Below are positions 20,826 to 32,206 of a DNA stretch of 64,000 nucleotides, piece after piece. How positions within the stretch are numbered: position 1 is the first letter of the stretch; the number at the start of each line of letters is the position of its first letter. The notes beneath the pieces were generated by a model, which was given only the letters and a program-made list of their open reading frames with translations, searched no databases and was not told the DNA's origin. A program made the translations under genes and the position numbers. Origin of the DNA: Branchiostoma floridae. Taxonomy: Eukaryota; Chordata; Leptocardii; Amphioxiformes; Branchiostomatidae. The stretch is from assembly GCF_000003815.2 (NCBI RefSeq), contig NC_049991.1, positions 10,747,024 through 10,811,023 of the forward strand, given 5' to 3'.

Positions 20826-23800
20826 ATGAAAATCGTGTTGGACATCCTCTTCTTCACAATACTTGCCTCGTGGATACCAGGTAAGTTATTTTCATGTTGA
20901 GATTGATTTTTCTACAGCTAGCAGTGTCATTACCGAGCTATTACGGCTTTCCGATTGTGTAAAAATTATATTTTATATTTGGACCAAAATAATTGATATT
21001 TCTATGCTAAACATGATAACGTTAGTAAAGAAGCCTCATATCAGTTACAGACAAGTCCAGATTTTATCATATCATCCTTTTTGCTGAATGATACCGGCAG
21101 CAAAATATGCCTTAGATACTTCCAATATGGCATATTTTCATTTATGCTAAGGCCACATTTCCAAACCGGTACAAAGGAAAAATAAAAATGTTTATCAAGG
21201 AATATACTCTTCACGGTTCCTGAAAGCTATCCGACCGCCGGGCCCCGGCTTGGTAAATGTGGCCGAGGCATTACATTACCATACTTATATGTACCTGGGT
21301 GTAGGTATTGTATGTTAAAGGTAACAAGAATCCATTTTCAGATTCCTTTGGCCAAGATGCAGCCGTTGCCCTAAAGTCCTCGCTCTTGTCTAACTATGAC
21401 AAAAGTTTGCGGCCGGTTAAGTCCGAGTCCACTCCTGTGAATGTGGATTTCGACATCTCGCTCAGACAGATCATTGACCTGGTAAGATATTCATGAAATA
21501 TGGTGGTGTCGCGCAAACGATCTATGATCGGTTCTCTTTTCGAGACTACATTTGACATTGAAACTAAGTCAGCATCTTTAGGACTGGAAGTAGAAGGAAG
21601 TGTTACCAATCTAGTATATCGGCATTAACATGTGTCATCTGGAATGCAGATATGTTTTGCTTTGAGCTCAACCTGGGTTGTTTATGTAAACTTCTTCTCA
21701 AAGTTAACCCATCCGCACTGAAGCAATCAACTTTACCCTCAGAAACTTACTTGGTGAAACGCTACTAATGCTGCAATTCACCCTGATGATGATCCATATA
21801 AAAAGATGTAATCGTTACACTTGTTCATCATTTTCTAGGCAGAAAAAGAGCAGACATTTCGACTCAACGTCTGGCTGCGCCTGGTGAGTGTGGTCTTGTT
21901 TCGACTTGTTTAAACGTCGTCGTCTCTGACGGAATGTGATTGTTTTTGTTAAGATGATGTCAAGACACTTAGTTTACAGGATGCGACATGATAACACGAT
22001 AAGTCGATGCACTAACGTCAGTAAGAGGATGATGTTTCACACAATCTTCCCGTTACCCATCACATACAGTACTGGGACGATGAGTACCTGACGTGGAACG
22101 CCTCAGAACACGGCGGTGTGGAATATTTAACTATTCACTCATCAGAGGTTTGGAGGCCTGACATCTTCCTCTATAACAAGTGAGTCGTCAAATCATAAGT
22201 ATTTCATACATGATTTTATTCCTGTCTAAAATCAGACACACCATTGCCATCTACATTACCTGTTCTTTAATAAGTGTGGTCTATTTGCAACGACAGCATA
22301 GCCGAGACGTACGGCGCGGTACCCTCAATCACTGACGTCACCGTGACCAGTGCAGGACGCGTGACACACCTCCAGCCCGCCATCTTTACCAGCGCATGCC
22401 CAGTAGACATTGAAAAATTTCCATTTGACAAACAGGTAAGAGTAAGAAGACATTGAATCTACACACATGCCAGAAGTTGATGTGGAGAGTAGGCACCCAA
22501 GATTGTTCATATTCCCGAATGTCCTGATATCTCCTTTTTTTGCACTAAAATCTAAAATATTGTACAGGGGCTTCTGCTGTCCTTGATGCTCTGAAATGTA
22601 TTTTTTGTCTGTTTCGAAAGTTTTTTTGTTTACTCTTTATGATAGTTTTATCGTGCAGTTATTTTCTTGTCTATTTGTAGTATTTATTCGTTACGTTTAT
22701 CAAGGAAGGATGAGTGTCATTTCACTGTATTTTGCAGGAATGTGAACTGGAGTTTGGGTCTTGGATCTACACAGGCGCCAAAGTAAACCTGTCTCTAGTC
22801 AAGCCCTACGCGGACCGTGGAGTATTCACTAAGAACGAAGAATGGATCCTCAAAGCGGTGCCAATGGAAAGACAGGTACTTCTTCTACGGTGTATCGTAT
22901 CGTAAGATAAAGCAAATTGTTGCGTTTTGAGGGGGGATAATCTATTGAAATAAGCGACATTACATTGTTGACGTCTACCATTTAGGTTACTGAAACGCTT
23001 CAAAGTTGAATTCTGAAAACCACTACTGCGTCCTATACTCTCATGCCTCTAAATGTTTGTCCACCCACAGGTTTCTCTCTACCCGTGTTGTCCCGAGCCT
23101 TACGTCACCATCATTGTCACCCTGCAACTTGAGCGTCGGTCCTTCTTCTACATGTTCAACATGGTGCTGCCATGTATCACCCTGATGATCCTAAATGTGT
23201 TCGGCTTCTACATCCCCCCGGACAGCGGGGAGCGGCTGGGCTTCTTCATCACCATCCTGCTGGCTCTCGTCGTCTTCCTGCAAATTTTGTCGGACTCCTT
23301 GCCCAAAACGTCGACAACTACTCCTCAATTGGGTAAGCCAGAGCTTTCTCGTTTGACCTTTCATGAATGAATGAATGAATGAATGAAGACCTTTATTGTA
23401 CATTTTTGCCCAACTGAGCTAAGTACAGGTCACAACAGGACAAAAACATATATATATATGTATATACATAAAAGTATCACAGATCAAGTCTAACATAGAA
23501 GTTCGGCTTCTTCTCGCTTCTTGGTAATCGTGAAAATGTATTTCAACTTCAAGACAAGTGATTGGATTACAAGTCACATCATCAATAAATTCCGTATCTG
23601 GTTGTCCGACTCAAACTGCTTCTAACATACACCCACTCTCCTCTTCTAGGCCAGTTCTTCGTCGCCACCATCGCGCTGGTAGGCTTCTCATGCCTGGCCT
23701 CCATCGTGGTGATCCGCCTGTCCTACAGCAGCCCGCCCTCCCGCCCGCTGCCCCGCTGGCTCCGTCTGCTTCTGCTGCGCTACCTGGCTCGCCTCTTCTG

Positions 23801-24104
23801 TATGAACACCATCGCGGAGGAGAAACACGTGGTTCATCCAGCCAGAGAGGGCGTCGACAACCCTGCTTTCCTCATAGACGATGATGAAGCATTTGAACAG
23901 AAGAACTCATCAATTATCGATCTCAATCTGTCTATCGGTGAGATTTCGCGTCACATTCGGGAATTCGTTGACAAGGCACACGTGAAGAAAGAGGAAGAGG
24001 AAGATCAGGACGAGTGGAAGATGGCGGCTCTTGTGCTGGACAGGGTTCTGATGTTTGCCGTTGGCTTGGGAAGCATCATTGTCTGTGTAATCCTACTACT
24101 GTAG
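20826..24104 (+). CDS. Cys-loop receptor B, alpha-type nAChR-like subunit
   Basis: 447-aa predicted channel subunit. Exons: 20826-20880, 21342-21481, 21839-21883, 22070-22179, 22297-22435, 22738-22875, 23071-23332, 23650-24104. Signal peptide MKIVLDILFFTILASWIP. Binding domain: [34 protein letters not shown], Cys-loop [25 protein letters not shown]. Loop C VSLYPCCPEPY has the vicinal cysteine pair. M1 [18 protein letters not shown]2 [19 protein letters not shown] with Asp at 20', M3 [20 protein letters not shown]. The M3-M4 loop is about 100 residues, carrying an acidic run (KKEEEEDQDEW) before M4. A retroposon 3' end with a GAAT repeat lies in intron 7. No defects seen. Confidence 0.92.
23366..23460 (-). 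repeat. Non-LTR retroposon 3' end with (ATTC)n tail
   Basis: Read on the minus strand it runs CTTAGCTCAGTTGGGCAAAA, ACAATAAAGGTC, then ATTCATTCATTCATTC. AATAAAGGTC followed by a 4-base tandem tail is typical of 5'-truncated CR1/L2-like LINEs. It is inserted in intron 7 of receptor B. Confidence 0.6.
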
Positions 24105-24780
24105 ATTAACAAACGGAGCACAGCTCTGGGGATCTGGGAATCTTTCATAATCCCCACATTGCACGCTATAGATATATATATAATAGTGTTATGGCTGAGC
24201 TAATCAGGGTTAAAAACAGGTTAGAGATATCATGCCTTGTAATTTGTAACAAAAATAGTTTACTGGATATTACACTGTAGAAGCTATAGTTTATTCCTGT
24301 GATTGCAATAGTAGAGTAAATTCATTTATTCTCAATAGAGTCACCGTAGAAGGTGAAATGAAGTTTTCGCAATGTTTTAGGTTCTCTGGTGAAATGATCC
24401 GCCGCGAAAATATGACCACCGCAAATATTTTGAAACTCACAGTATGTATCAAATTATGTTATGAAGTAAACTTCGTTTATGTGTAAAGAAAATGCTAACA
24501 CTACTCATGATCAGGTACAAATAATGATATACTCAACATGGAAATATGATAGCGTCACTGTATAACCCCCAAGTTCGGGTTCTAGAGACCAAAGGTATGT
24601 CATTTATGTAATGTTGTGTATGGTCGAATCAGAATATAAATAATGGTCTATACTATATCAATTTTCATAATGTCTCTATGCGGCCACAAGGAGGTACCGA
24701 TGTGCCGTTAGAGTCACAAGCAACAGGTACATATGCTACAATGCATACTTATACGGCTTCAGTACTATAATAATTAAGGG

Positions 24781-24952
24781 TTAATGACCCGCCCCGAGGT
24801 GTATATGGTGTCATAACGCCAGGTCTTTTGCTATAACCACCGAATAAAACCACCGATGTGAGCGAAGCGAACGAGGTGGTTTTATGAGGTGGTTATAGCA
24901 AAGGACCAGGCGTTATGACACCATGTACACCGAGGATCAGGCGGGTCATTAA
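24781..24952. mobile_element. Palindromic MITE, 172 bp
   Basis: Nearly perfect inverted repeat: the left arm TTAATGACCCGCCCCGAGGT, then GTGTCATAACGCCAGG, and the right arm is its complement ending GCGGGTCATTAA. The loop is GC-rich with GTGAGCGAAGCGAACGAGG. TTAA at each outer end could be a piggyBac-type target duplication or part of the terminus. Confidence 0.7.
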
Positions 24953-25297
24953 CGTTATTATCATATAGCCTACCCAAACTTGCAAACTGTATGACGCATA
25001 GATCTCTTGGTACTATACGTGTGAATTCCTTTGTCAAATTTCTGAAAATTCACATTTGTTCTTTGGTACATGCATATGTAAGGAGATTACACATTGCATT
25101 TTGAAACCAAAAATTTCCACAGAAAATATTCGAAACATTGCAGGCTTTTTAGAACAACAAAACTCATTATCAATGTTAGAAGGAGACATTCCCCCTTGCA
25201 GTCTGTACTTATTCCCTCTGCTCTGGCATATGTTTTGCTCCTTTTTATTGGTCAATGCCTGCATATACCTTACTTTCTTGTGTGTAAGGCTACTTTT

Positions 25298-25351
25298 GAT
25301 TGGTCAAAATGAATCGACACCGGCACCGGTGTCGATTCATTCTGACCAATC
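25298..25351. repeat. 26-bp-arm hairpin with CCAAT-type words
   Basis: GATTGGTCAAAATGAATCGA and CACCGG face their complement across a 2-base loop, with one mismatch. It lies inside a segment whose outer words ATTATCATATAGCC (about 24957-24970) and GGCTATATGATAAT (about 25443-25456) are inverted, so it may be the centre of a larger, decayed element. ATTGGTC/GACCAAT words occur four times in 25.24-25.44 kb. Confidence 0.6.
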
Positions 25352-26329
25352 AGAGGAGCGATACACACCTGCCTGGCCTGAATCTTTGTGTTACGGCGTC
25401 ATAACCAACGTAGAACGGGGACGTCTGATTGGTCCGCGGGGCCTGGCTATATGATAATGAAATAATAAAAACCAAGAGAAAGTGTTGGTGTGTCCTGTGC
25501 TACTTATCTGACCGGTCTCAAAATTAGTCGACTTTCAATAGAACTGTTTATTGAAACGCATGATCTACCATAAACCAACTGTCGATATCTAAACATCAAC
25601 TCCTACAATAGTCTTTTCAAAGCCATTCCGGAAAATATTTGACATTACTGATTCTCATCTATACTGCTGTTGTTGTTGTTTATCTCCAAGTCTGTGTTTT
25701 TGGGGCTCAGTTTGATTGGCAGCTGCCGGATAATGTGACGCCAGGTCGGAGGCGTGCTGTTGGGTTTTCTCCAGGCGATTTCACCGCCCTGACCTGGAAC
25801 GGTATCCCTGACGTACGGGGGATCTTCTTCTGCTGACCACCTCTGGAGTCTTCGGTTACTGCTGCTTGATTAGATAATGCAGACAAGCGTAAATGCGAAG
25901 CGTAGTTACAAAACAAAACAAACCGTTTCTTCGTATGTAAATGCTCTTTGAAAGGTTTTTCATATATTACCGTATGGCTTATTTAGTTGAAGCAGTGGAC
26001 AACGGCTGATAACGTTCTCAGATAACTATCACAGTCTTTATCATTGGCGAGTGGTAGATATAAAAAATAATTTGTGTCCCCGCAAAGAAACAATCACAAT
26101 CAAGAAACAAAGGTACAAAGAAACATCAGCTGCGGTTCATGGGTAAGCGGGCAGGAATCGTACATTTGTCAACTGGTCATCGCGCATTGGCGCTTGTGAT
26201 CTCGCGGCATGGCATGACACGCACCTGAATGGACCCACTGTCCAACATTCTTCTGCCAAGCCGAGCGTTTGTAGCGGATAGTGATAGCAAACACACACCA
26301 CATACACTCACACCAGTGCTGTACACAAC

Positions 26330-29300
26330 ATGGGAATGGTCATGAGCTTTTTCCTCCTTACGGTACTCTTCGTGTGGATACCAGGTAAATTACAAGAGGT
26401 CAACTTTACGTGTTTTCTTGTCAGTTCTAGTCCGGGTTCGGTTACAATCTAGTAAATGGGGTTATATATTCTCTAAAGCAAAAATTACGTGCCTAGTTTT
26501 TAGTTCGCAGAAGTACTATATTATGCGATGCCTGGACTCTTGATCACTAATTAATAAAAAAAAGTTCGCTTCAGTTGTGAGTATATCAGAACATGAGTGT
26601 GGATCAGTTGTGGATAATTGTACAAAAAAACGAGTCTATCTTTAGGAACTGTAGGGCTGGAGTCAGCTTTGGCATTGAAGACATCCCTCCTGGCCAATTA
26701 CGATAAGAGCTCGCGGCCGGTGAAGGAGGCGTCCACTGCTGTAAACGTGGACTTCGACATCTCTCTTAGGCAGATCATTGACTTGGTAAGAAAATTTCTA
26801 ACTCCGTGGTATTCAGTCTGGACATGTAGGTTCATTCATGGTTATGCGATTGCCTGTCCTTAACTACGAAGTTAAGCTACGTTTAGAAATTGTCTCACGG
26901 CCGAGCCGTTTACTTGTTGATTTCTTTTTTCGTAGGCGGAGAAGGAGCAAGCATTTCGTATGAACATTTGGCTACGTTTGGTACGTACTCATGCACCGCT
27001 ACACTTTTCAGATTTTGCCTCAAACTTCAGTACTGATTGTTTTCTAGTAGTAGTAGCCGCGCCTGGCATATGACCCAGCCGGCTTGATATCTTCGGTCCA
27101 CCGTTGAGAGCGGATCAACGCTATTACGGCTAGACTCCATGCTGTTTATAAAATCCCTGTGCTACTATAGAATGGTCGTTGTCAATAATACTGCCATAAC
27201 CTGTACGTTCTTCACGTTTAGTACTGGGACGATGAGTACCTGACGTGGAACGCCTCAGAACACGGTGGTATAGACTCCTTAACCATTCGTTCTTCCGACG
27301 TTTGGAGGCCCGACATTTTCCTCTACAACAAGTGAGTAGATGAAGGCTGTTATGCGAGTTCCGTAATCGTTGGAGTTCCTTCGTAGAATTAAAAAGGCAC
27401 CCATTTGGTAGCATGGAATCCAGGTTTGTTCCGCTCCGCCGCCAGATGACCAAAGCTAACAGGGCTACCCATTTGTATAGCTGACATTACGAGTACGTAA
27501 AAAAAACGTCCCCTTGCGGTTACTACCGACAATACCTGTTTGGTTAACTGGTTAGTGCATGGGTGGCTTTTCATGCAGAATGGTGCCGTTCGTAAGTTGG
27601 TATGAACAGCGGACCTGGAATGGTAGGGATGATCATATGCGTTTTGAGGCAAAAGTAGTAGTCAAGGTCAGTATTGATCCTGACGAAGGCGACAGTGGTC
27701 GTTGAAAATTTAATCAATGTATACCTTTGTGTTGGAGGAAAGTTTAGCAATGTACTCATATCCGTTGATTTTAGAATCAGGGTATCTAGGGATTTCAGGT
27801 CGGCAGACGGTGGTTTCGGGCCGGTGATCGACTTGATATCCCTAAATACAAATGCACCTTAAACTTTACCAGGAAATTCAATCCCTCTCATACGTATGCC
27901 TGTTTGCTTACCCATCGTGACTGCAGTATAGCCGAGAACTATGGAGCCATAGGGACCGTCACGGACCTCACGGTGACTAACGCGGGGCGGGTCACATTCC
28001 TACTACCAGCCATCTTTACCAGCGCATGCCCAGTGGACATTACGAGGTTTCCGTTTGATAAGCAGGTAAAGCCCCGGTCACAAGAATCGTACGATTGACT
28101 GCGATGGAGGTTTTATGCTTGGCATAGGCACAGTACGTCGTAAGTCGGGGGAGAATCGGAAGCAATGGTTTAAATATATAAAGCCGTGGTCACAAGGATC
28201 GTAGTGCATCGTACGATGAGGTCATAACAGCGTCCATGTGTCAATCGCAGGTGAATCATAGTAAATCGGGGAGCCTCCTATGACGAAAATAGAGCTGAAA
28301 TAGATTTTGAACATGGTCAAAATTTCTCCATCGTCGTACGATTTTTATTGCCCCCATATCAGACTTCATTACGGCCATTTTTTTTTCTACTGATGAATTT
28401 TAAATCATATACTTTTAGCATGTGGTCATGGTTCTAGTTTCCCCTAATATTGCCGATGTTGACGAAAAAAGAAACTATATCAGTTGCAACTGTTCACTGA
28501 AGCAACCCGACAACAAGCACCCGTAGAAGAGCCTGCTTTCAAGGCAATATTTTTCACGTGGCAGATCCAGTATCACACACAGGTGATGCATGCATTTGTT
28601 TGATGGCTACATACTCGTGGGTGCATAATTAGATCAGACCTCATCTCTCGCGATCGCCTGTCTTGGGTCAATTTACCATAGCCGTAACCATATGGAAAAC
28701 TCGAACAGAAAGGCAGGCTTATGATATAATGTTTATGATATGAGTTTTGTCTGATGGCATTTTTTCTTGATAGCATATCATCACAAAAAAAGCAAACTAT
28801 GATTTTCGAAAAAGCCTGACTCGTAGAGCCGGCAAGAAGGCCGATATAAGCATGCAAGTACTTGATTTGAACCTATGTTTGTAAAACTCATGATGTTATG
28901 GTTTCTTTTGATTTTTTTTCCAGTAAAAGACATCATAGGAAAGTATTCAACAGCTAGGTCCACATTTGGTTGGCTAAAGAAGCACAAAAGCGGTCAGGCG
29001 GCTATTCCAGAGTGAAAAATCGTACGACGCTGGAAAAATTTTGAACATCATCCGATGCTCTGCGATGCTCTGCGATGGCTGATTTTCCTTACGATTTAGC
29101 TCCGATTCACTGTGATCATCGTGCGATAGGCGTAATATGCCATCGCAAGGACGTCGTACGATTCTTGTGACCGGGGCTTAAGGCGTGTGATGTCTATGAT
29201 ATCTTTGGGTCCTACATGAGCATTATTTGCTACATCAGATCAGGTACAGAGGACTAATTCATGTGAAAACAAATCCAAGAAGAAACGAAGTTAGTTAAGA

Positions 29301-30774
29301 AAGCACTTATCGATGAAACAAACTGTGCAAAATATCCATATTGTTCAGGACTGCGTGTTGGAGTTTGGGTCCTGGATCTACACCGGCAATCTGCTGAACA
29401 TCTCCCTCGTGAAATCCAGCGCGGATCTGAGTATGTATACACAGAGCGAGGAATTTGTCCTGAAAGGAGCACCACTGGAGAGGAAGGTACGGATAAAAGG
29501 AGAATTTCTAGTTACTCCTAGTTTAAAGTCCTGATCAAACTCGATTCCGGCTCTAAAATTATGTTATCTGCCATCAGCATCTCAAATTCGATATACATGA
29601 TAGTTTGTATTTGTTGAAGAGGTCATGTAGGAGTAAGTTGCTGGCTGGGGGCTGCCCAAGTCCTACCTCCCTCTACTCCGCAAGGAGGTAGGGGAGGGTG
29701 GGAGGATTCACGCGAGTCTCGAGACTAGTCTCGTGATCTCGCGAGACTAGGTCATCCCGTGATCAAGGTGTAATGAGTAGACATCGTAGATTCGGAAGTA
29801 CGTGTTGAACGGTTTTCAAGAGTCACTGATTGAAGAATTATTCTATTAACAGTTTGTATTTTATATTAGCATTTGTCATGATTAATCCGCAGGTGGCAGT
29901 CTACTCCTGCTGCCCCGACCCGTATGTGAGCATCCTCTTCACCATGCAACTGGAGCGTCGGTCCTTCTTCTACATCTTTAACATGGTGCTTCCGTGCATC
30001 ATCCTGATGATACTGAACGTGTTCGGCTTCTACATCCCTCCGGACAGTGGGGAGAAGCTAGGCTTCTTCATCACCATCCTGTTGGCTCTCGTCGTCTTCC
30101 TGCAAGTTCTGTCGGACTCCTTACCGGCAACGTCAACCACTACTCCTCAACTGGGTAAGCTACCAGCAAGTATCTGTAATATTTCCTTGTTTTGTATGAA
30201 AGGGCAGGATGCTGCAGCTTACCGTTACATAAAAACACCTTTTTTTTTCGAGAATTCTTTCCGATGCCCTCATTTGTTAAGAAATCGAGATGATGTTGAT
30301 ATGTATGTTTGCCTCCCAGGCCAGTTCTTCGCCTCCACCATCGCGCTGGTAGGCTTCTCGTGCCTGGCCTCCATCGTGGTGATCCGCCTGTCCTACAGCA
30401 GCCCGCCCTCCCGCCCGCTGCCCCGCTGGCTCCGTCTGATTCTGCTGCGCTACCTGGCTCGCCTCTTCTGCATGAACACCATCGCGGACGAGAAACACGT
30501 GGTTCATCCAGTCAAAGAGGGCGTCGAGATTGTCTCCCTTACAGACAGCAAAGAAGGAACCAACCAGAGCACGCCATCTTCGACGCATGATCTTCAACTC
30601 GCGTGCACTGAGATGCTACGTCATATCCGGAACTTCATCCAGCAGTGTGAGGAGAAAAAGCAGGAAGAAGAGGATCAGGAAGAATGGAAGATGGCGGCCC
30701 TCGTGCTGGACAGGGCTCTGATGTTTGTCGTCGGCCTGGGGAGCATTATCGTTTGTCTGATTCTGCTTCAATAA
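26330..30774 (+). CDS. Cys-loop receptor C, alpha-type nAChR-like subunit
   Basis: 447 aa. Exons: 26330-26384, 26646-26785, 26936-26980, 27222-27331, 27927-28065, 29349-29486, 29893-30154, 30320-30774. Signal peptide [18 protein letters not shown]. Binding domain: [34 protein letters not shown], Cys-loop [25 protein letters not shown]. Loop C is [11 protein letters not shown], with Ser where the others have Pro. M2 [19 protein letters not shown] has Lys at 0' where the rest have Arg. Intron 5 is filled by a Harbinger-type MITE inserted in the 5' splice site. Intron 7 is 165 bp, a multiple of three, and has no stop, so retaining it would add 55 residues between M2 and M3. Otherwise intact. Confidence 0.91.
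28070..29178. mobile_element. Harbinger/PIF-type MITE in receptor C intron 5
   Basis: Terminal inverted repeat of about 28 bp: left AGCCCCGGTCACAAGAATCG, right complement ending ACCGGGGCT. Flanking direct repeats are TAA at 28067-28069 and 29179-29181. Subterminal copies of GTCACAAGGATCGTA and CGTACGAT words repeat inside. No transposase. The left target copy is also bases +2 to +4 of the exon 5 splice donor. Confidence 0.8.
29670..29752. repeat. Cluster of short palindromes, receptor C intron 6
   Basis: CCTACCTCCCTCT pairs with a diverged AGGAGGTAGGGGAGGG, followed by CGAGTCTCGAGACTAGTCTCG and CTCGCGAGACTAG, several overlapping self-complementary words. Probably the end of an unidentified element. 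Confidence 0.4.
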
Positions 30775-32206
30775 TTGATGACAGAAAGTTCTGATAACTC
30801 AGGTACCCCTAGCGGCCACCCAATCCTAAAGCATTACTTATCCCGCTGTTCACAAAGAAACAGTTAGCTAGATAATAAGCAACGAACCAACTAACCAACA
30901 CTACTGACGAAACCTCACAGCATTACGTCCAGGACTTTCAGGTTTTGTAACCATTTATTTGACGTTTTTGTGCTACGTCATGATTCCGTACCACGTCACT
31001 GAGCCAGGGTCACCCTGTTTACTTTTGTTTACGGTGACATGTTACGGCTCGGTTGTGTACAAAACACTGCCTATTCACTTGTGATACATGCCAAGTAACC
31101 TTAGATCTTATCGAAGTTTCAGATTTTGTTGATTGTCAAAACACCCTAGTCTATTACGTATTTCGTCGTTGCTTTCTTTTTTTAAGCACATTTTCCATCT
31201 GCAGTCTAACGTTATATTTATATATATTAGCTTGTAACAAAAGTTAATGAAATTAGATAAATAATACATCTGTATAACACATGCTTCACGATGCTATTTC
31301 CCGAAGAATTGAGCATGGATTTATGTTGATTTTACCGTAAATATTGATTCATATCTTCTCATTTTCCACCGCAACCTCTACCTGAAAAGTATCTATAAAT
31401 GTCACCGAGCGGTCATTGGCGCCTTGGGTCATTAACTTTCCCTCGGGCGAGAAAGTGGCAACACCTACTCTCATAATTGTTTATGGCAATTTGTACCGAT
31501 TTATAGAGATAATGTTATACCAATATAGAAAATAAATAACCCCAGCATTTTCTCGCCTACTGCTGATTAAAAAGCTATGGGACTAGTGATAGTGATAGAA
31601 TACTGTAGTACATAATACCGTTAACTTCTTTCCTCTTCGTCAAAGAGTGAATGAGCCTCTCACAAAATAAGTAGTTTACTTTATTTGTAACTTTGATTAA
31701 ACGAAGTTTGAAGTAATCCGCAGCTTGACTTCAAGTTGCGTCCTGTCACCACCTCGTAATCTACTGTTGTACATGAGATGTTTAAGAAATAGAATAGCGG
31801 ATGAACGCGTTCTCGGTGGAACGTATACTGTAAGGATATCAAAGAATGTTCAGAGTCAAGAAGAACAGACCAATCATTGTGCCACCCCCCAGTTTGTACC
31901 ACCCTGCTCACCCGGACTGATACAGTATCAAACGTAATGACGAATGTGAAGAAGAAACCACATCCTTATACATACGACGCCTCTAGAAACTACTGAAGGG
32001 TCACTGCACACGAAAAGGTACACCTGTCTTTTGACTGACCCATTCAGAGATTCGATGTAGGCCAATCTAACCTTACGACGTATCGCCATGGGGACCAAAT
32101 AGGCTTACATCATATGTCACACTACTGAATAGTGTCACTGTCATCAGATCCTCCGGCAGTCTTTCCTGGCGACATTCCCTCCACACTTCCCCGCAGTAAG
32201 GACAGC
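30775..32206. other. Spacer between receptors C and D, with D promoter
   Basis: About 1.4 kb, AT-rich, no coding sequence. The last 270 bp are homologous to the sequence in front of receptor E (annotated separately). Confidence 0.5.
31935..32175 (+). promoter_or_regulatory. Receptor D upstream region, shared with E
   Basis: Blocks shared in order with 37205-37440: ATGACGAATGTGA / ATGACGAATATGA; ACCTGTCTT / ACTTGTCTT; CCCATTCAG; GTAGGCCAATCTAACCTT / GTTGGCCAACCTAACCTT; CATCATATG; CTGAATAG; ACTGTCATC. The CCAAT word is intact in D and changed to CCAAC in E. Homology is read by eye. It indicates that D and E were duplicated together with their promoter and that these blocks are either recent or constrained. 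Confidence 0.6.

Larger units (their letters stand above)
24105..26329. other. Spacer between receptors B and C
   Basis: About 2.2 kb with two inverted-repeat structures (annotated separately). A 65-residue frame at 25639-25836 looks hydrophobic at its N-terminus, but has no ATG at its start and no partner exons, so I do not call it. Confidence 0.5.

Noticed and set aside
25639-25836. 65-residue frame with a signal-peptide-like start
   Set aside because: It begins with TTG, not ATG, has no matching splice partners and no paralogue.
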